Below, piece after piece: positions 1-7,520 of a DNA stretch of 64,000 nucleotides. Every line of letters starts with the position of its first letter. Position 1 is the first letter of the stretch. The stretch spans positions 1 through 64,000 of the forward strand of contig JANQMF010000086.1 in assembly GCA_028280225.1 (NCBI GenBank), in the 5' to 3' direction. The DNA comes from Pseudomonadales bacterium. GTDB lineage: Bacteria; Pseudomonadota; Gammaproteobacteria; Pseudomonadales; Azotimanducaceae. Both the position numbers and the translations under genes were made by a program. The notes under the pieces were generated by a model. It searched no databases and was not told the DNA's origin. It saw only the letters and a list, made by a program, of their open reading frames with translations.

Positions 1-59
1 GCTTGCTCTCCGTCCCGCGTTTGCAGTTCGATCCAATTAAACTCTCCGTGCTTGGTCAT
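1..59 (-). CDS. VOC (glyoxalase/bleomycin-resistance fold) family protein, N-terminal fragment
   Basis: The minus strand opens at an ATG (bases 57-59) preceded by GGAG five bases upstream and runs off the left edge of the window. The 19 visible codons start MTKHGEFNWIELQTRDGEQ. The pattern G-x-F-x-W-x-E-L-x-T followed by D/G-x-x-x-A is the usual opening of VOC proteins, which bind a metal or small ligand between paired beta-alpha-beta-beta-beta units. An in-frame ATG 60 bases further upstream (117-119) is possible but has no better ribosome site. With so few residues the family call is an inference and the substrate is unknown. Confidence 0.45.
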   Translation of the reverse strand, partial: MTKHGEFNWIELQTRDGEQ

Positions 60-335
60 ACCCACTCCGTCGACTAACTTCTGGAGGCCAAGTGTAAATA
101 ATTCGCGATTCGCGCCCATACGGAATACCCGAGGGGCTTCTATAGTCCCGCAGAATATCTGGCACCGATTCGAAACAAACGGCGTGAAAATTCTGACCAT
201 AACCCCACAACCCACAGATCATTATTCTGGCGATGTCCCAGAGGAATAGAAATGTCGGCAACGGATCGATTGCGACCATTTCCATGAAATCGCCGCATCG
301 GCTGCCTTCCTGGGAAAGATCAACCGGGTTTGCGA

Positions 336-1076
336 TCAGTTGCGCGATACGCTGAAGATCATCTCTCTCGATGAATTGGGGTTAAAAGTAGTGCAATCCC
401 AATCTCCGAATACGTCTATGAGCACTAGATCTGCTTTCGAGATTAGCCCTTCTACCGTGTGCATCGACGGAAATCGAATGGTGCTGACAGACCTTAGAGA
501 TTCTGTTCCAAACTCATAAGAGTGCTCGAACGTCATCAAATCTCCGTCGAGTTGCAGAACGTTTGTTGACATTGTGAACCTACTGGCCTGGTACTCGATC
601 ACCGAGGATAAGCCTTGCCACTCTCGTTTCCAGTCCATGTGGGGGTTTCTGGACTCGAATACAAATGTTCCGTCCGGCTTTAACAGGGTGCGTATGTTGT
701 TTAACAGCTGCGATACATCTTGGTCGTTTAGAAGACACTGGAATGCATGACCTGTCATCAAAATCAGATCATATTTTCGATTGCAGACGAAACTCTGACC
801 GTTGGACTTAACCCAAGTGACGAGATGGCCGTTCGGTTTTTTCTTAGCTTGCTCAAGCATTGCCTCGGCAGGATCAACGCCCACCACGCTGTGCCCGCGA
901 GCCGCGTAAGCGCAGCACAAAAGGCCCGTTCCGCACCCAAGATCAAGTATGTCAAGATTCGAAGCTGACGCGAGGGATAGATAAAAATCACTGTCTTTGG
1001 CCCAGCCCGAAGTGGCGTCGTAAACGGCAGCAAGTGTCGGATGTTCGTACAAGCTATCTTGTGATGTTTCTATCAT
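336..1076 (-). CDS. Class I SAM-dependent methyltransferase
   Basis: A 246-residue protein with the Rossmann methyltransferase signature. Motif I, DILDLGCGTG, lies at residues 42-51. The acidic residue that binds the SAM ribose is D68 in VVGVDP, and the motif IV region YDLILMTGHAFQCL starts near residue 102. This layout matches the Methyltransf_11/25 group of small-molecule methyltransferases; nothing identifies the acceptor. The ATG at 1074-1076 is the only sensible start. The gene stands alone, about 280 bases downstream of the start of the VOC gene on the same strand and 130 bases from the WYL regulator. The first 1.2 kb of the window looks more AT-rich than what follows, so it may have been acquired separately. 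Confidence 0.85.
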   Translation of the reverse strand: MIETSQDSLYEHPTLAAVYDATSGWAKDSDFYLSLASASNLDILDLGCGTGLLCCAYAARGHSVVGVDPAEAMLEQAKKKPNGHLVTWVKSNGQSFVCNRKYDLILMTGHAFQCLLNDQDVSQLLNNIRTLLKPDGTFVFESRNPHMDWKREWQGLSSVIEYQASRFTMSTNVLQLDGDLMTFEHSYEFGTESLRSVSTIRFPSMHTVEGLISKADLVLIDVFGDWDCTTFNPNSSREMIFSVSRN

Positions 1077-1207
1077 CCCAAGATTCTAATGAATGGGTCG
1101 ATGGTCTGTCAGTGGCCAAAAGTGTGAGTAGTGAGCTGTCGATTTCGGATTGGTCTTTGATCCGCTGTTTTCGAAATGCGGTTTTCGGCTGGGTGCCAAC
1201 CCGCCGC

Positions 1208-1906
1208 CTAACAGTCGTCCCCAACCTGGGCAAAATAATCCTCCAGGCGTTTGCCGGCTTCGTCGGGGTACACGGTAGTCAAACTGCGGGCTTCGACAAT
1301 GCGATCCACCCGAAAATTGCGGAAATCCTGGCGCAGTTCACACCAGGCGCCCACCGCCCAGGAATAACCCCAGTACAGCAAGGTCAGGGGCCAGACGATG
1401 CGTTCGGTCGGCTCACCCGCCGCGTCGGAATAAGACAAATACAGGCGGCGGCGGTCGTTAATGGCGTCGCGGACCTCGCCTAAACGCTGGGTGGTGTGTT
1501 CCGATTGAAAGCTGGCCATTTCCGGGACAACCACGGTGTTTGCCGTGAGTTCGCCGCGTAAATTTTCGGGCAAAACAGCGTCAATTTTATCGAGAATACG
1601 TTCCGCGCCGGCGGCCAGGGCGTGATCACCCCAGCGTTTGGCCACCTGGGCACCAAAGATAAGCGCCTGCAGTTCATTCTGGTCGAACATCATGGGTGGT
1701 ACCTGATAACCCCGGTGCAGGCGATAACCCACCCCGGCTTCACCATCGATGGGCACCCCGGATTCCATCAGGTTTTGAATATCCCGGTAAATGGTCCGCT
1801 CGCTGACCTCCAACTTCTCGGCCAGGGCCTGGGCGGTAATGACCCGCCCCCGGCCCAGTTGCAGGACAATCTGAAATAGTCTGTCAGCAGGTCTCATGGC
1901 CCGCAT
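1208..1906 (-). CDS. WYL-domain transcriptional regulator (YafY/DeoR-type HTH)
   Basis: A 232-residue one-component regulator. Residues 5-60 form a winged helix-turn-helix (ALAEKLEVSERTIYRDIQNL is the recognition region), and residues about 141-210 form a WYL ligand-sensing domain (RRLYLSYS, then the WPLTLLYWGYSW strand region). WYL regulators bind small ligands or nucleic acids and usually control neighbouring genes. Two near-identical inverted repeats (1939-1960 and 2005-2022) lie in the divergent intergenic region just upstream, which suggests autoregulation and control of the small ORF starting at 2073. ATG 1904-1906 is used here; the ATG at 1895-1897 (MRPADRL) is equally possible because neither has a clear ribosome-binding site. 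Confidence 0.85.
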   Translation of the reverse strand: MRAMRPADRLFQIVLQLGRGRVITAQALAEKLEVSERTIYRDIQNLMESGVPIDGEAGVGYRLHRGYQVPPMMFDQNELQALIFGAQVAKRWGDHALAAGAERILDKIDAVLPENLRGELTANTVVVPEMASFQSEHTTQRLGEVRDAINDRRRLYLSYSDAAGEPTERIVWPLTLLYWGYSWAVGAWCELRQDFRNFRVDRIVEARSLTTVYPDEAGKRLEDYFAQVGDDC

Positions 1907-1938
1907 AGTAACAGCAAAAAAGCCCTGTGCATCGTCCC

Positions 1939-1960
1939 TACTGACAACCCGTTGTCAGTA
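1939..1960. promoter_or_regulatory. Perfect inverted repeat, candidate WYL-regulator operator 1
   Basis: Two perfect 10-base arms (TACTGACAAC and its complement GTTGTCAGTA) flank a 2-base spacer. It lies 33 bases upstream of the regulator start, between it and a divergent small ORF. Its near-copy is centred 64 bases away, about six helical turns, so two dimers could bind the same face of the DNA. The link to the regulator is inferred from position. Confidence 0.6.
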
Positions 1961-2004
1961 ATGATTGGAAAAATCCGCAAATTACGGGGTTTTCTGATCT
2001 CTTC

Positions 2005-2022
2005 CTGACACCACGTTGTCAG
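2005..2022. promoter_or_regulatory. Inverted repeat, candidate WYL-regulator operator 2
   Basis: CTGACACC-AC-GTTGTCAG: eight-base arms with one mismatch. It differs from the core of operator 1 at only two of 18 positions. It sits 51 bases upstream of the best start codon of the divergent small ORF at 2073, so it could control that promoter. Confidence 0.55.
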
Positions 2023-2072
2023 TAGGTGGCGGTTATGCTGTCACCATCGCAGCAGCCACTACCAGGAGCCTG

Positions 2073-2366
2073 ATGATGGAACGTCTTCCCCAAACACTTC
2101 GCCATTGGCTGGTTTCGTTTAATGCCGCGGCCCAGCGCAGGCAGTTGCGCCGGGTCAGAATGTGGGGAGATACCCCCAACCAGAGGGTGTTTCAGCAATT
2201 GCAGCACTGTGCCACCCAGGCAAGCCTGAGTACCCAGCATGGCCTGGGTACCCAGCCTGGCCTGGATGATGGATCAGTCAAGAAGGAAGATCGTTGCGGT
2301 ACTTTCTGCCCTGATAGTCCGGCTCAAGCAATCGCCGGGGGTGTTGGCCGTCAACATAGCCCATAA
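2073..2366 (+). CDS. Small hypothetical protein divergent from the WYL regulator
   Basis: A 97-codon reading frame opens with two consecutive ATGs (2073 and 2076). AGGAG at 2064-2068 gives good spacing to the second. The product is basic (Q-R-R-Q-L-R-R-V-R near residue 20) and resembles no family I recognise. Codons 51-67 lie in an imperfect 18-base tandem repeat (2224-2259) encoding SLSTQH then GLGTQP. The frame overlaps the 3' end of the convergent PhyH gene by 89 bases, so the true protein may be shorter or absent. Support comes from the ribosome site and the two operators upstream, not from homology. Confidence 0.35.
   Translation: MMERLPQTLRHWLVSFNAAAQRRQLRRVRMWGDTPNQRVFQQLQHCATQASLSTQHGLGTQPGLDDGSVKKEDRCGTFCPDSPAQAIAGGVGRQHSP
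2224..2259. repeat. Two-copy 18-bp tandem repeat
   Basis: GCCTGAGTACCCAGCATG is followed directly by GCCTGGGTACCCAGCCTG (16 of 18 identical), and a third partial copy begins GCCTGGATGATGG. It lies inside the small ORF, just before the 3' end of the PhyH gene. Confidence 0.7.
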
Positions 2367-3090
2367 AACCCGGATCAATGACATTGTAGCCCAGCATGCT
2401 CTGAATCCGGGGGCTATAACCCTTAGCCAACTCTCCAGGCACCGCCAGGACCATATTTTCTATCTGGCGCAATCCGGGGGCGCAGTATTGGGGGGTGATG
2501 GCCAGGCGTTTGGTCGAGCTGCGGTTAGCCCCGCCCCGGTGCAGCAAGGTGCCCTGGAAAACCAGCACCGAACCCGCGGGCATGATTACCTGGTGAATAT
2601 CCGCGTCGGTGGGTTGGCGCTGGTCATCCCACAGGTGGCTGCCCGGCACAATTTCGGTTGCACCGTTTTCCTGGGTAAAGTCATCAAAGGCCCAAATGGT
2701 GCTCATACCAAAGGCTTTACGGGGTTTGGGAATCCCCAGGCCACCGGCGCCGTCGTCAATGTGCCAGGGTTGTGGGGTTTCTCCGGGATGTACATTTATG
2801 GCCAGGGCAGCGGACAGCAGATAGTTTTTTGGCAGACACTGATCCAGCAGGGCCAGAACATCGGGATGCTCGATCAACCGCGCCATGGATGGTGACTTTG
2901 CCAGCAGGGCGTAAACCCTTTCCGTTGCATGGCCCTCAAAGTTATTCCGCCCCATAAGCTTTTGTTGAAAATACGGTTCAAGCTCATCACGTATTTGCGC
3001 CATGAGGCTGGGGCTGATCAAGCGTTGCAGAATGGTATATCCCTGTTTTTCCAACGCCTTAAGGTGAATGTCTATGTCAAAGGCCATCAT
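2278..3090 (-). CDS. Phytanoyl-CoA dioxygenase (PhyH) family protein
   Basis: A 270-residue Fe(II)/2-oxoglutarate oxygenase of the PhyH family. The 2-His-1-carboxylate triad is visible: H110 and D112 in PWHIDD, and distal H184 in LLHRGG. R195 (STKRLAI) is placed to bind 2-oxoglutarate. These enzymes hydroxylate acyl-CoAs, small acids or natural products; the substrate here is unknown. The frame could open at a TTG overlapping the LLM gene by three bases, but the ATG pair at 3085-3090, with AGGGG upstream, gives a family-like N-terminus (MMAFDIDIHLKALEKQGYTI). It is the last gene of the oppA-oppB-oppC-LLM-phyH operon, so its substrate may be what the transporter imports. Confidence 0.85.
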   Translation of the reverse strand: MMAFDIDIHLKALEKQGYTILQRLISPSLMAQIRDELEPYFQQKLMGRNNFEGHATERVYALLAKSPSMARLIEHPDVLALLDQCLPKNYLLSAALAINVHPGETPQPWHIDDGAGGLGIPKPRKAFGMSTIWAFDDFTQENGATEIVPGSHLWDDQRQPTDADIHQVIMPAGSVLVFQGTLLHRGGANRSSTKRLAITPQYCAPGLRQIENMVLAVPGELAKGYSPRIQSMLGYNVIDPGFMGYVDGQHPRRLLEPDYQGRKYRNDLPS

Positions 3091-3140
3091 AGTCCCCTGG
3101 GGTATGCCGGATAGATATTCACGCTTTGCACCGGGTGAAG

Positions 3141-4073
3141 TCAATTGGTGATGTTGAGAGCATCGATGGCGGGAATCAATTTTTCAACCATCAACCGGGT
3201 CTGGGCCAGCATTTCCTCCGTACCCGATGCAATGGGGCGTAAAATAAACTTGTGTACCCCTGCATCCCGGAACTCATGCACCAGAGCCATCATGTCTTCC
3301 ACACCCCCCACGGCGGTGAAGCCGCTGGGTTCGCGTCCCAGACGTTTTGTCAGCAGGCTGTTGTACCGCTGCACAATGGGCTCATCCGGGCGGCCGAAGC
3401 GGAAGCTGAATCCGGCCCCAAAGTGATCGTCGTCTATTTTGCGATTGAGTTCTGCCGCGCGCTTTTTGATGGCGCTGATCACGGGTTTTACATCAGCCGC
3501 ATTCTCTATGCCCGCCTGCCAGCCGGTACCCCAGGTAGCGGTCCGTTCTATGGCTTTGGCAGCAGATCCCCCAACCCATAACGGCAAGGGGTTTTGGACG
3601 GGTTTGGGTGCAATGGTGGCCTCGTCCAGCTGATAATAGTCACCGCTGAAAGATACCCGGTCTTCGCGCCACAGCCGGGACATGATTTCCAACCCCTCGT
3701 CCGTGCGTTTGCCGCGGCCCCGGGTTGGTGTTCCGGTGGCGCTGAAATCTTTAGACAGGGCGCTGCCCACACCAAAGGCGGGTAACAGGCGGCCTTCGCT
3801 GAGCACATCGATGGTGGCACATTGTTTTGCCGTCAGCACCGGGTTGCGCAGGCCCAGACTGGCGACATTCATGCCGAACTTCAGCCTTTTGGAACCGCCG
3901 GCCAGCGCGGCCATGACACTCATGGTTTCCAGATTGGGGACAGGGTCGATAATGCGGTCACTCTGCCAGATTGAATCGACCCCGCCGTTGTCACAAAGGT
4001 CCACCCAGCGCCAGAATCCGCGTGCGTCATCAAAAGTGAAATTTGCAATACCAATACCCGCACCAATTCCCAT
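3141..4073 (-). CDS. LLM-class flavin-dependent oxidoreductase
   Basis: A 310-residue bacterial-luciferase-like TIM barrel. Recognisable stretches are a barrel-strand opening (GIGIANFTF), the DSIWQSDRI region, RLKFGMNV, LSEGRLLPAFGVGSA, and the C-terminal PLPLWVGGS loop that contacts flavin phosphate. The family uses FMNH2 or F420 to oxidise or monooxygenate organic substrates; the cofactor cannot be told from sequence. Its ATG follows the oppC stop codon with no gap, and the next gene is a PhyH oxygenase. Two oxidoreductases therefore share a transcript with a peptide-type permease, which suggests uptake coupled to oxidation of one compound. Confidence 0.85.
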   Translation of the reverse strand: MGIGAGIGIANFTFDDARGFWRWVDLCDNGGVDSIWQSDRIIDPVPNLETMSVMAALAGGSKRLKFGMNVASLGLRNPVLTAKQCATIDVLSEGRLLPAFGVGSALSKDFSATGTPTRGRGKRTDEGLEIMSRLWREDRVSFSGDYYQLDEATIAPKPVQNPLPLWVGGSAAKAIERTATWGTGWQAGIENAADVKPVISAIKKRAAELNRKIDDDHFGAGFSFRFGRPDEPIVQRYNSLLTKRLGREPSGFTAVGGVEDMMALVHEFRDAGVHKFILRPIASGTEEMLAQTRLMVEKLIPAIDALNITN

Positions 4074-4892
4074 TTATCTAGCCTCCTTTATTTGTATGGC
4101 GTGTTGTTTGTCTATCATATCGCGCAGTTGGTCACCCAGGGTATTACAAGCCCAAACGGTTATCCCCAGGGTAGCCGCCGGATAGATGATCAGCCAGGGT
4201 GACGATTCCATGGTTTGCACACCATCCGCCACCAGCACCCCCCAACTGGTATCCGGCTCCTGCACCCCCAGGCCTAAAAAACTGATAAAACTTTCGGCCA
4301 AAATGACGCCGGGAATGGCCAGGGTGGCGTAGACGATGACCGGCCCGGACACATTGGGCAGAATATGGCGCAAGATGATCCGCCCAGGGCTTGCGCCCAT
4401 GGTTTTTGCGGCATCGATAAAGGCGGAATTACGAATACTCAGGGTTTGACCCCGCACAATGCGGGCAATATCCAACCAGAAGAATGCGCCCAAGGCGGCA
4501 AACAGCAAGTATTGATTGCGGCCAAAAACAACCACCAGCAGTATAACAATGAGTATCAGTGGCAAACTATAAAGCGCATCCACAACACGCATCATGATCT
4601 GATCGGTCATGCCTCCGCTGTACCCGGCAATAATGCCCCAGGGCACGCCAATACAAAGACTGACACATATCGCAATCAGGGCAACGGCAAGAGACACCCG
4701 GGCGCCGTACATGGTGCGCACAAAAAGATCCCGGCCCACAAGATCGGTGCCAAACCAGTGGCCCGCGGAGGGGGGTGCCTGGATGGCACTCCAGTCCATA
4801 TCCTCGGGGCCCCAGGCGGAAAAGCCGGGGCCAAAAACCGCAGCGGCAACAATGACAACCAGCAGGGTCAGGGCCAGCCAGAATATCTTCAT
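4074..4892 (-). CDS. Peptide/nickel-type ABC transporter permease (OppC/DppC-like)
   Basis: A 272-residue inner-membrane protein with one N-terminal segment, the HWFGTDLVGRDLFVRTMYGA stretch typical of DppC/OppC, and a BPD_transp_1 core of five segments. The cytoplasmic EAA loop AAKTMGASPGRIILRHILPN, which docks the ATPase, is intact. It should pair with the OppB-like protein encoded immediately upstream (3-base gap). No ATPase gene (OppD/OppF) occurs in this operon or elsewhere in the window, so the transporter must borrow ATPases from another locus or be incomplete. Confidence 0.88.
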   Translation of the reverse strand: MKIFWLALTLLVVIVAAAVFGPGFSAWGPEDMDWSAIQAPPSAGHWFGTDLVGRDLFVRTMYGARVSLAVALIAICVSLCIGVPWGIIAGYSGGMTDQIMMRVVDALYSLPLILIVILLVVVFGRNQYLLFAALGAFFWLDIARIVRGQTLSIRNSAFIDAAKTMGASPGRIILRHILPNVSGPVIVYATLAIPGVILAESFISFLGLGVQEPDTSWGVLVADGVQTMESSPWLIIYPAATLGITVWACNTLGDQLRDMIDKQHAIQIKEAR

Positions 4893-4895
4893 GGA

Positions 4896-5813
4896 CTAAC
4901 CCACGCGCAGTCTTGGATCCAACCAGCCATAAGTCAGATCCACAAGCAGATTAAAGGTCAAAATAGCCAGGCTGTAGACCACCACAACCCCCATCACCAG
5001 GGTATAGTCCCGGGCCAGGGCCCCCTGTACAAAATAGCGGCCGATGCCGGGCAGGTCGAAGATCTGTTCAACCACAACAGAACCGGTCACCAGGCCTGCC
5101 GCGGTGGGGCCAAGAAAGGAGATCACCGGAAGCGCTGCCAGGGGCAGGGTGTGGCGCAGAATTATGCGGGTTTCGTTTAACCCCTTGGCCCGGGCAGTGG
5201 TGATGTGAGGTTGAGTTTGTGCTTCCACCATGCTGCCGCGGATCAGGCGTGCAATCGCTGCGGTATAGGGCAGAGCCAAGGCTGTTACCGGTAGCACAAA
5301 GTGTTGTACAGACCCGATCCCACCAGCGGGGAGCCAGCTCAGGGTTACGGCAAATACCAGCACTAACAAGGGGGCAACAATGATTGTGGGTATGGCCAGA
5401 GAAATATTGTTTACCGCCATCAGCAAAATATCTGCCGCAGAACCCGGTTGTCGGGCGGCAGCAATGCCAATGACCATGCCCAGGGCAACAGCCACAACCA
5501 GAGCGCTTAATCCCAGCCGCAGACTGGTGGGCAGGCCAAGCCGGATCAAGTCGTTAACTGAAAAGTCTTTTTGTCTGAACGAGGGCCCCAGGTCACCCTG
5601 CACCAGCCGGCCGAGATAACGGATATATTGATGATGCAGGGGGGCATCCAGATGGTAGACGGCCTTTAAATTGGCTTCGATCTCCGGCGGCAGGGCTCGC
5701 TCACCATCGAATGGGCCGCCGGGTGCCAGGCGCAGCAAAAAGAATACCGCGGTCACCACAAATAAAAGGGTGATCAGGGCAAAGAGGCTGCGCTCAGCGA
5801 GATAACCGGACAT
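4896..5813 (-). CDS. Peptide/nickel-type ABC transporter permease (OppB/DppB-like)
   Basis: A 305-residue inner-membrane permease. It has an N-terminal membrane segment (SLFALITLLFVVTAVFFLLR), then the conserved periplasmic APGGPFDGER region, then the BPD_transp_1 domain with EAA loop TTARAKGLNETRIILRHTLP. It forms a heterodimer with the OppC-like subunit. Its start overlaps the end of the binding-protein gene by 20 bases, which points to translational coupling. Substrate class (peptide, nickel, sugar or other) cannot be decided from a permease alone. Confidence 0.88.
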   Translation of the reverse strand: MSGYLAERSLFALITLLFVVTAVFFLLRLAPGGPFDGERALPPEIEANLKAVYHLDAPLHHQYIRYLGRLVQGDLGPSFRQKDFSVNDLIRLGLPTSLRLGLSALVVAVALGMVIGIAAARQPGSAADILLMAVNNISLAIPTIIVAPLLVLVFAVTLSWLPAGGIGSVQHFVLPVTALALPYTAAIARLIRGSMVEAQTQPHITTARAKGLNETRIILRHTLPLAALPVISFLGPTAAGLVTGSVVVEQIFDLPGIGRYFVQGALARDYTLVMGVVVVYSLAILTFNLLVDLTYGWLDPRLRVG

Positions 5814-7449
5814 TAACGTTGTGGTTTAGCGCAAGCTGATCCTGCCACGATAGATAACGGCTGGGGTGAATATCCCGTCCGTTTTCCACCCACCCCTTAA
5901 GTTTTGGCGAAACCAGGCGGCGCACGGTGACAGTGTATAGCGGGATGACCGGGTAATGGTGGACCACCGCAGCCTCGGCGATATGCAGTTGTCTATTTCT
6001 TTTTATCAGGTCGGCTTCGCGCTGAGCGGCGCGGATGTGGTTGTCAAATTCTTCGTTGGTAAAACGGCCGTAATTGACATTGCCGATATCAGACTTAAGC
6101 AGGGTCAAATAGTGTTCGGGATTGTTTTCACCCACCCATCCGGCCCAGGCGACCTGGAAGTTCCCCTGGCGCAGGTCCGCAAAGTGATTCCGCAGTTCGG
6201 CTTGTTGCAGAACACCCTGCACGCCGATTTGCCGCCACATACCCAGAACAGCCAGATTGACCTTTTTGCCCTCGATACCCGCAACGTGGCGCAAGACCAG
6301 CTTTAAGGGGTTGTTTTGGTCAAAACCGGCTTGTGCCAGGAGCTGTTTTGCGCGGGTAATACGTTGTGCATAAGGCTGGTTGAAATGAGGTATTTTTGCC
6401 GGTGTATACCCCTCAATCAGGGTGGGGGCAAAACTGTGGGCGGGCCGGTTTCCCGAACGCAGGACTTTTTCCGTAAGGGTGTGCTGATCCACAGCCAGGG
6501 ACAATGCCTGGCGCACCCGCACATCGTTGAATGGCGGATGCCGGGTGTTAAAAACCAGATACATCATCGACAGCAGATCGGACATCCTCAAACTGTCCGG
6601 GTATTGGCGGCGGGCTGTTTCCAGCTCGCCCGCGGGGAAGGAGCCTATGGCGTGCAGCTCTTTGTTACGAAAACGATTGTAGGCGCTTTGTTCGTTCACC
6701 ACCGGGTGATACCGCACGTTCCGGATCGGCACCGGCGAGATAAACTCCGGGTTTGCCCTTAAGTGGACAAAGGCGTTGGGTTGCCAGGCCTGCAAGGTGT
6801 AAGCGCCGTTGGATACCCAGTTTTCAGGTTTTACCCAGGCATCGCCAACAGCGTCTATCTGATGTGCCGGGACCGGAAAAGCGGTGGGGTAAAGAAGGCG
6901 TTCGGCAAGGTAGGGATAGGGTCTGCTCAGGGTCAAAATCAGCCGGTAAGGCCCGTCAGCGGCAACCCCCAGGGCGGATGGCGGCAATTCTCCGCGATTG
7001 ACTGCCGGGGCGTTGTCTAACATGTACATAAAGTAGGCCAGGGAGGCAGCGGTTTTGGGGTCCAACAGGCGCCTGAAGGAGTAAACAAAATCGTTGGCGG
7101 TGAGGGCCTTGCCGTCGGACCACTTCAGATCCCGGCGCAGTTCAAATGTCCAGGTGAGGCCGTCTTTGCTGGTCTGCCACCGCATCGCAGCACCCGGTAC
7201 AATTTGGCCCGCCGGATTAAAGGTGGTCAAACCCAGAAACAGGTCGTTAAGGAGGGTTTCTTCCAGGCGCAGATTATAGCGGTGAGGATCCAGGGTCTGA
7301 GGTTCTCCGGCATTGGCCAGGTGCAGGGTCTGCGCCTGATCGGAAGATGCCCGGGCGGCAGGAACAACGGCAAGGGTCACGGCCCAGCCGATCAGGAGGG
7401 TACCTGATAGATACCACATCCATCTAAACGGTCCGCCAAAAAGTGTCAT
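5794..7449 (-). CDS. ABC transporter periplasmic substrate-binding protein, family 5 (OppA-like)
   Basis: A 551-residue SBP_bac_5 protein. Residues 1-35 form a signal peptide (hydrophobic core LSGTLLIGWAVTLAVV, probable cleavage after ARA). The mature part starts with the family hallmark LHLANAGEPQTLDPHRYNLR, followed by LTWTFELRRDLKWSDG and NDFVYSFRRLLDP, which line OppA-type pockets. Such proteins bind di- to oligopeptides and sometimes other solutes. It is the first gene of a five-gene minus-strand operon, and its promoter should lie in the 71-base gap before the divergent glucokinase gene. Confidence 0.9.
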   Translation of the reverse strand: MTLFGGPFRWMWYLSGTLLIGWAVTLAVVPAARASSDQAQTLHLANAGEPQTLDPHRYNLRLEETLLNDLFLGLTTFNPAGQIVPGAAMRWQTSKDGLTWTFELRRDLKWSDGKALTANDFVYSFRRLLDPKTAASLAYFMYMLDNAPAVNRGELPPSALGVAADGPYRLILTLSRPYPYLAERLLYPTAFPVPAHQIDAVGDAWVKPENWVSNGAYTLQAWQPNAFVHLRANPEFISPVPIRNVRYHPVVNEQSAYNRFRNKELHAIGSFPAGELETARRQYPDSLRMSDLLSMMYLVFNTRHPPFNDVRVRQALSLAVDQHTLTEKVLRSGNRPAHSFAPTLIEGYTPAKIPHFNQPYAQRITRAKQLLAQAGFDQNNPLKLVLRHVAGIEGKKVNLAVLGMWRQIGVQGVLQQAELRNHFADLRQGNFQVAWAGWVGENNPEHYLTLLKSDIGNVNYGRFTNEEFDNHIRAAQREADLIKRNRQLHIAEAAVVHHYPVIPLYTVTVRRLVSPKLKGWVENGRDIHPSRYLSWQDQLALNHNVNVRLSR

Positions 7450-7490
7450 AATCAGGCCTAAACGTCGCCGGCAAATCAGCGCGCACCTTA

Positions 7491-7517
7491 CTAAAAGTAC
7501 CCTGAGGCTAAAAGTAC
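7491..7517. repeat. 10-bp direct repeat in the oppA-glk intergenic region
   Basis: CTAAAAGTAC occurs at 7491-7500 and again at 7508-7517, with a 17-base period. It lies directly upstream of the glucokinase ATG (7521) and within the divergent control region. It could be a tandem operator or a small duplication; function not shown. Confidence 0.5.
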
Positions 7518-7520
7518 TCT

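Noticed and set aside
860-1483. Plus-strand open frame of 207 codons over the methyltransferase and WYL genes
   Set aside because: Crosses the ends of two recognised genes and has no domain.
4365-5180. Plus-strand open frame of 271 codons opposite oppB and oppC
   Set aside because: It is rich in His, Gln and Gly and mirrors the codons of the two permease genes; no motif.
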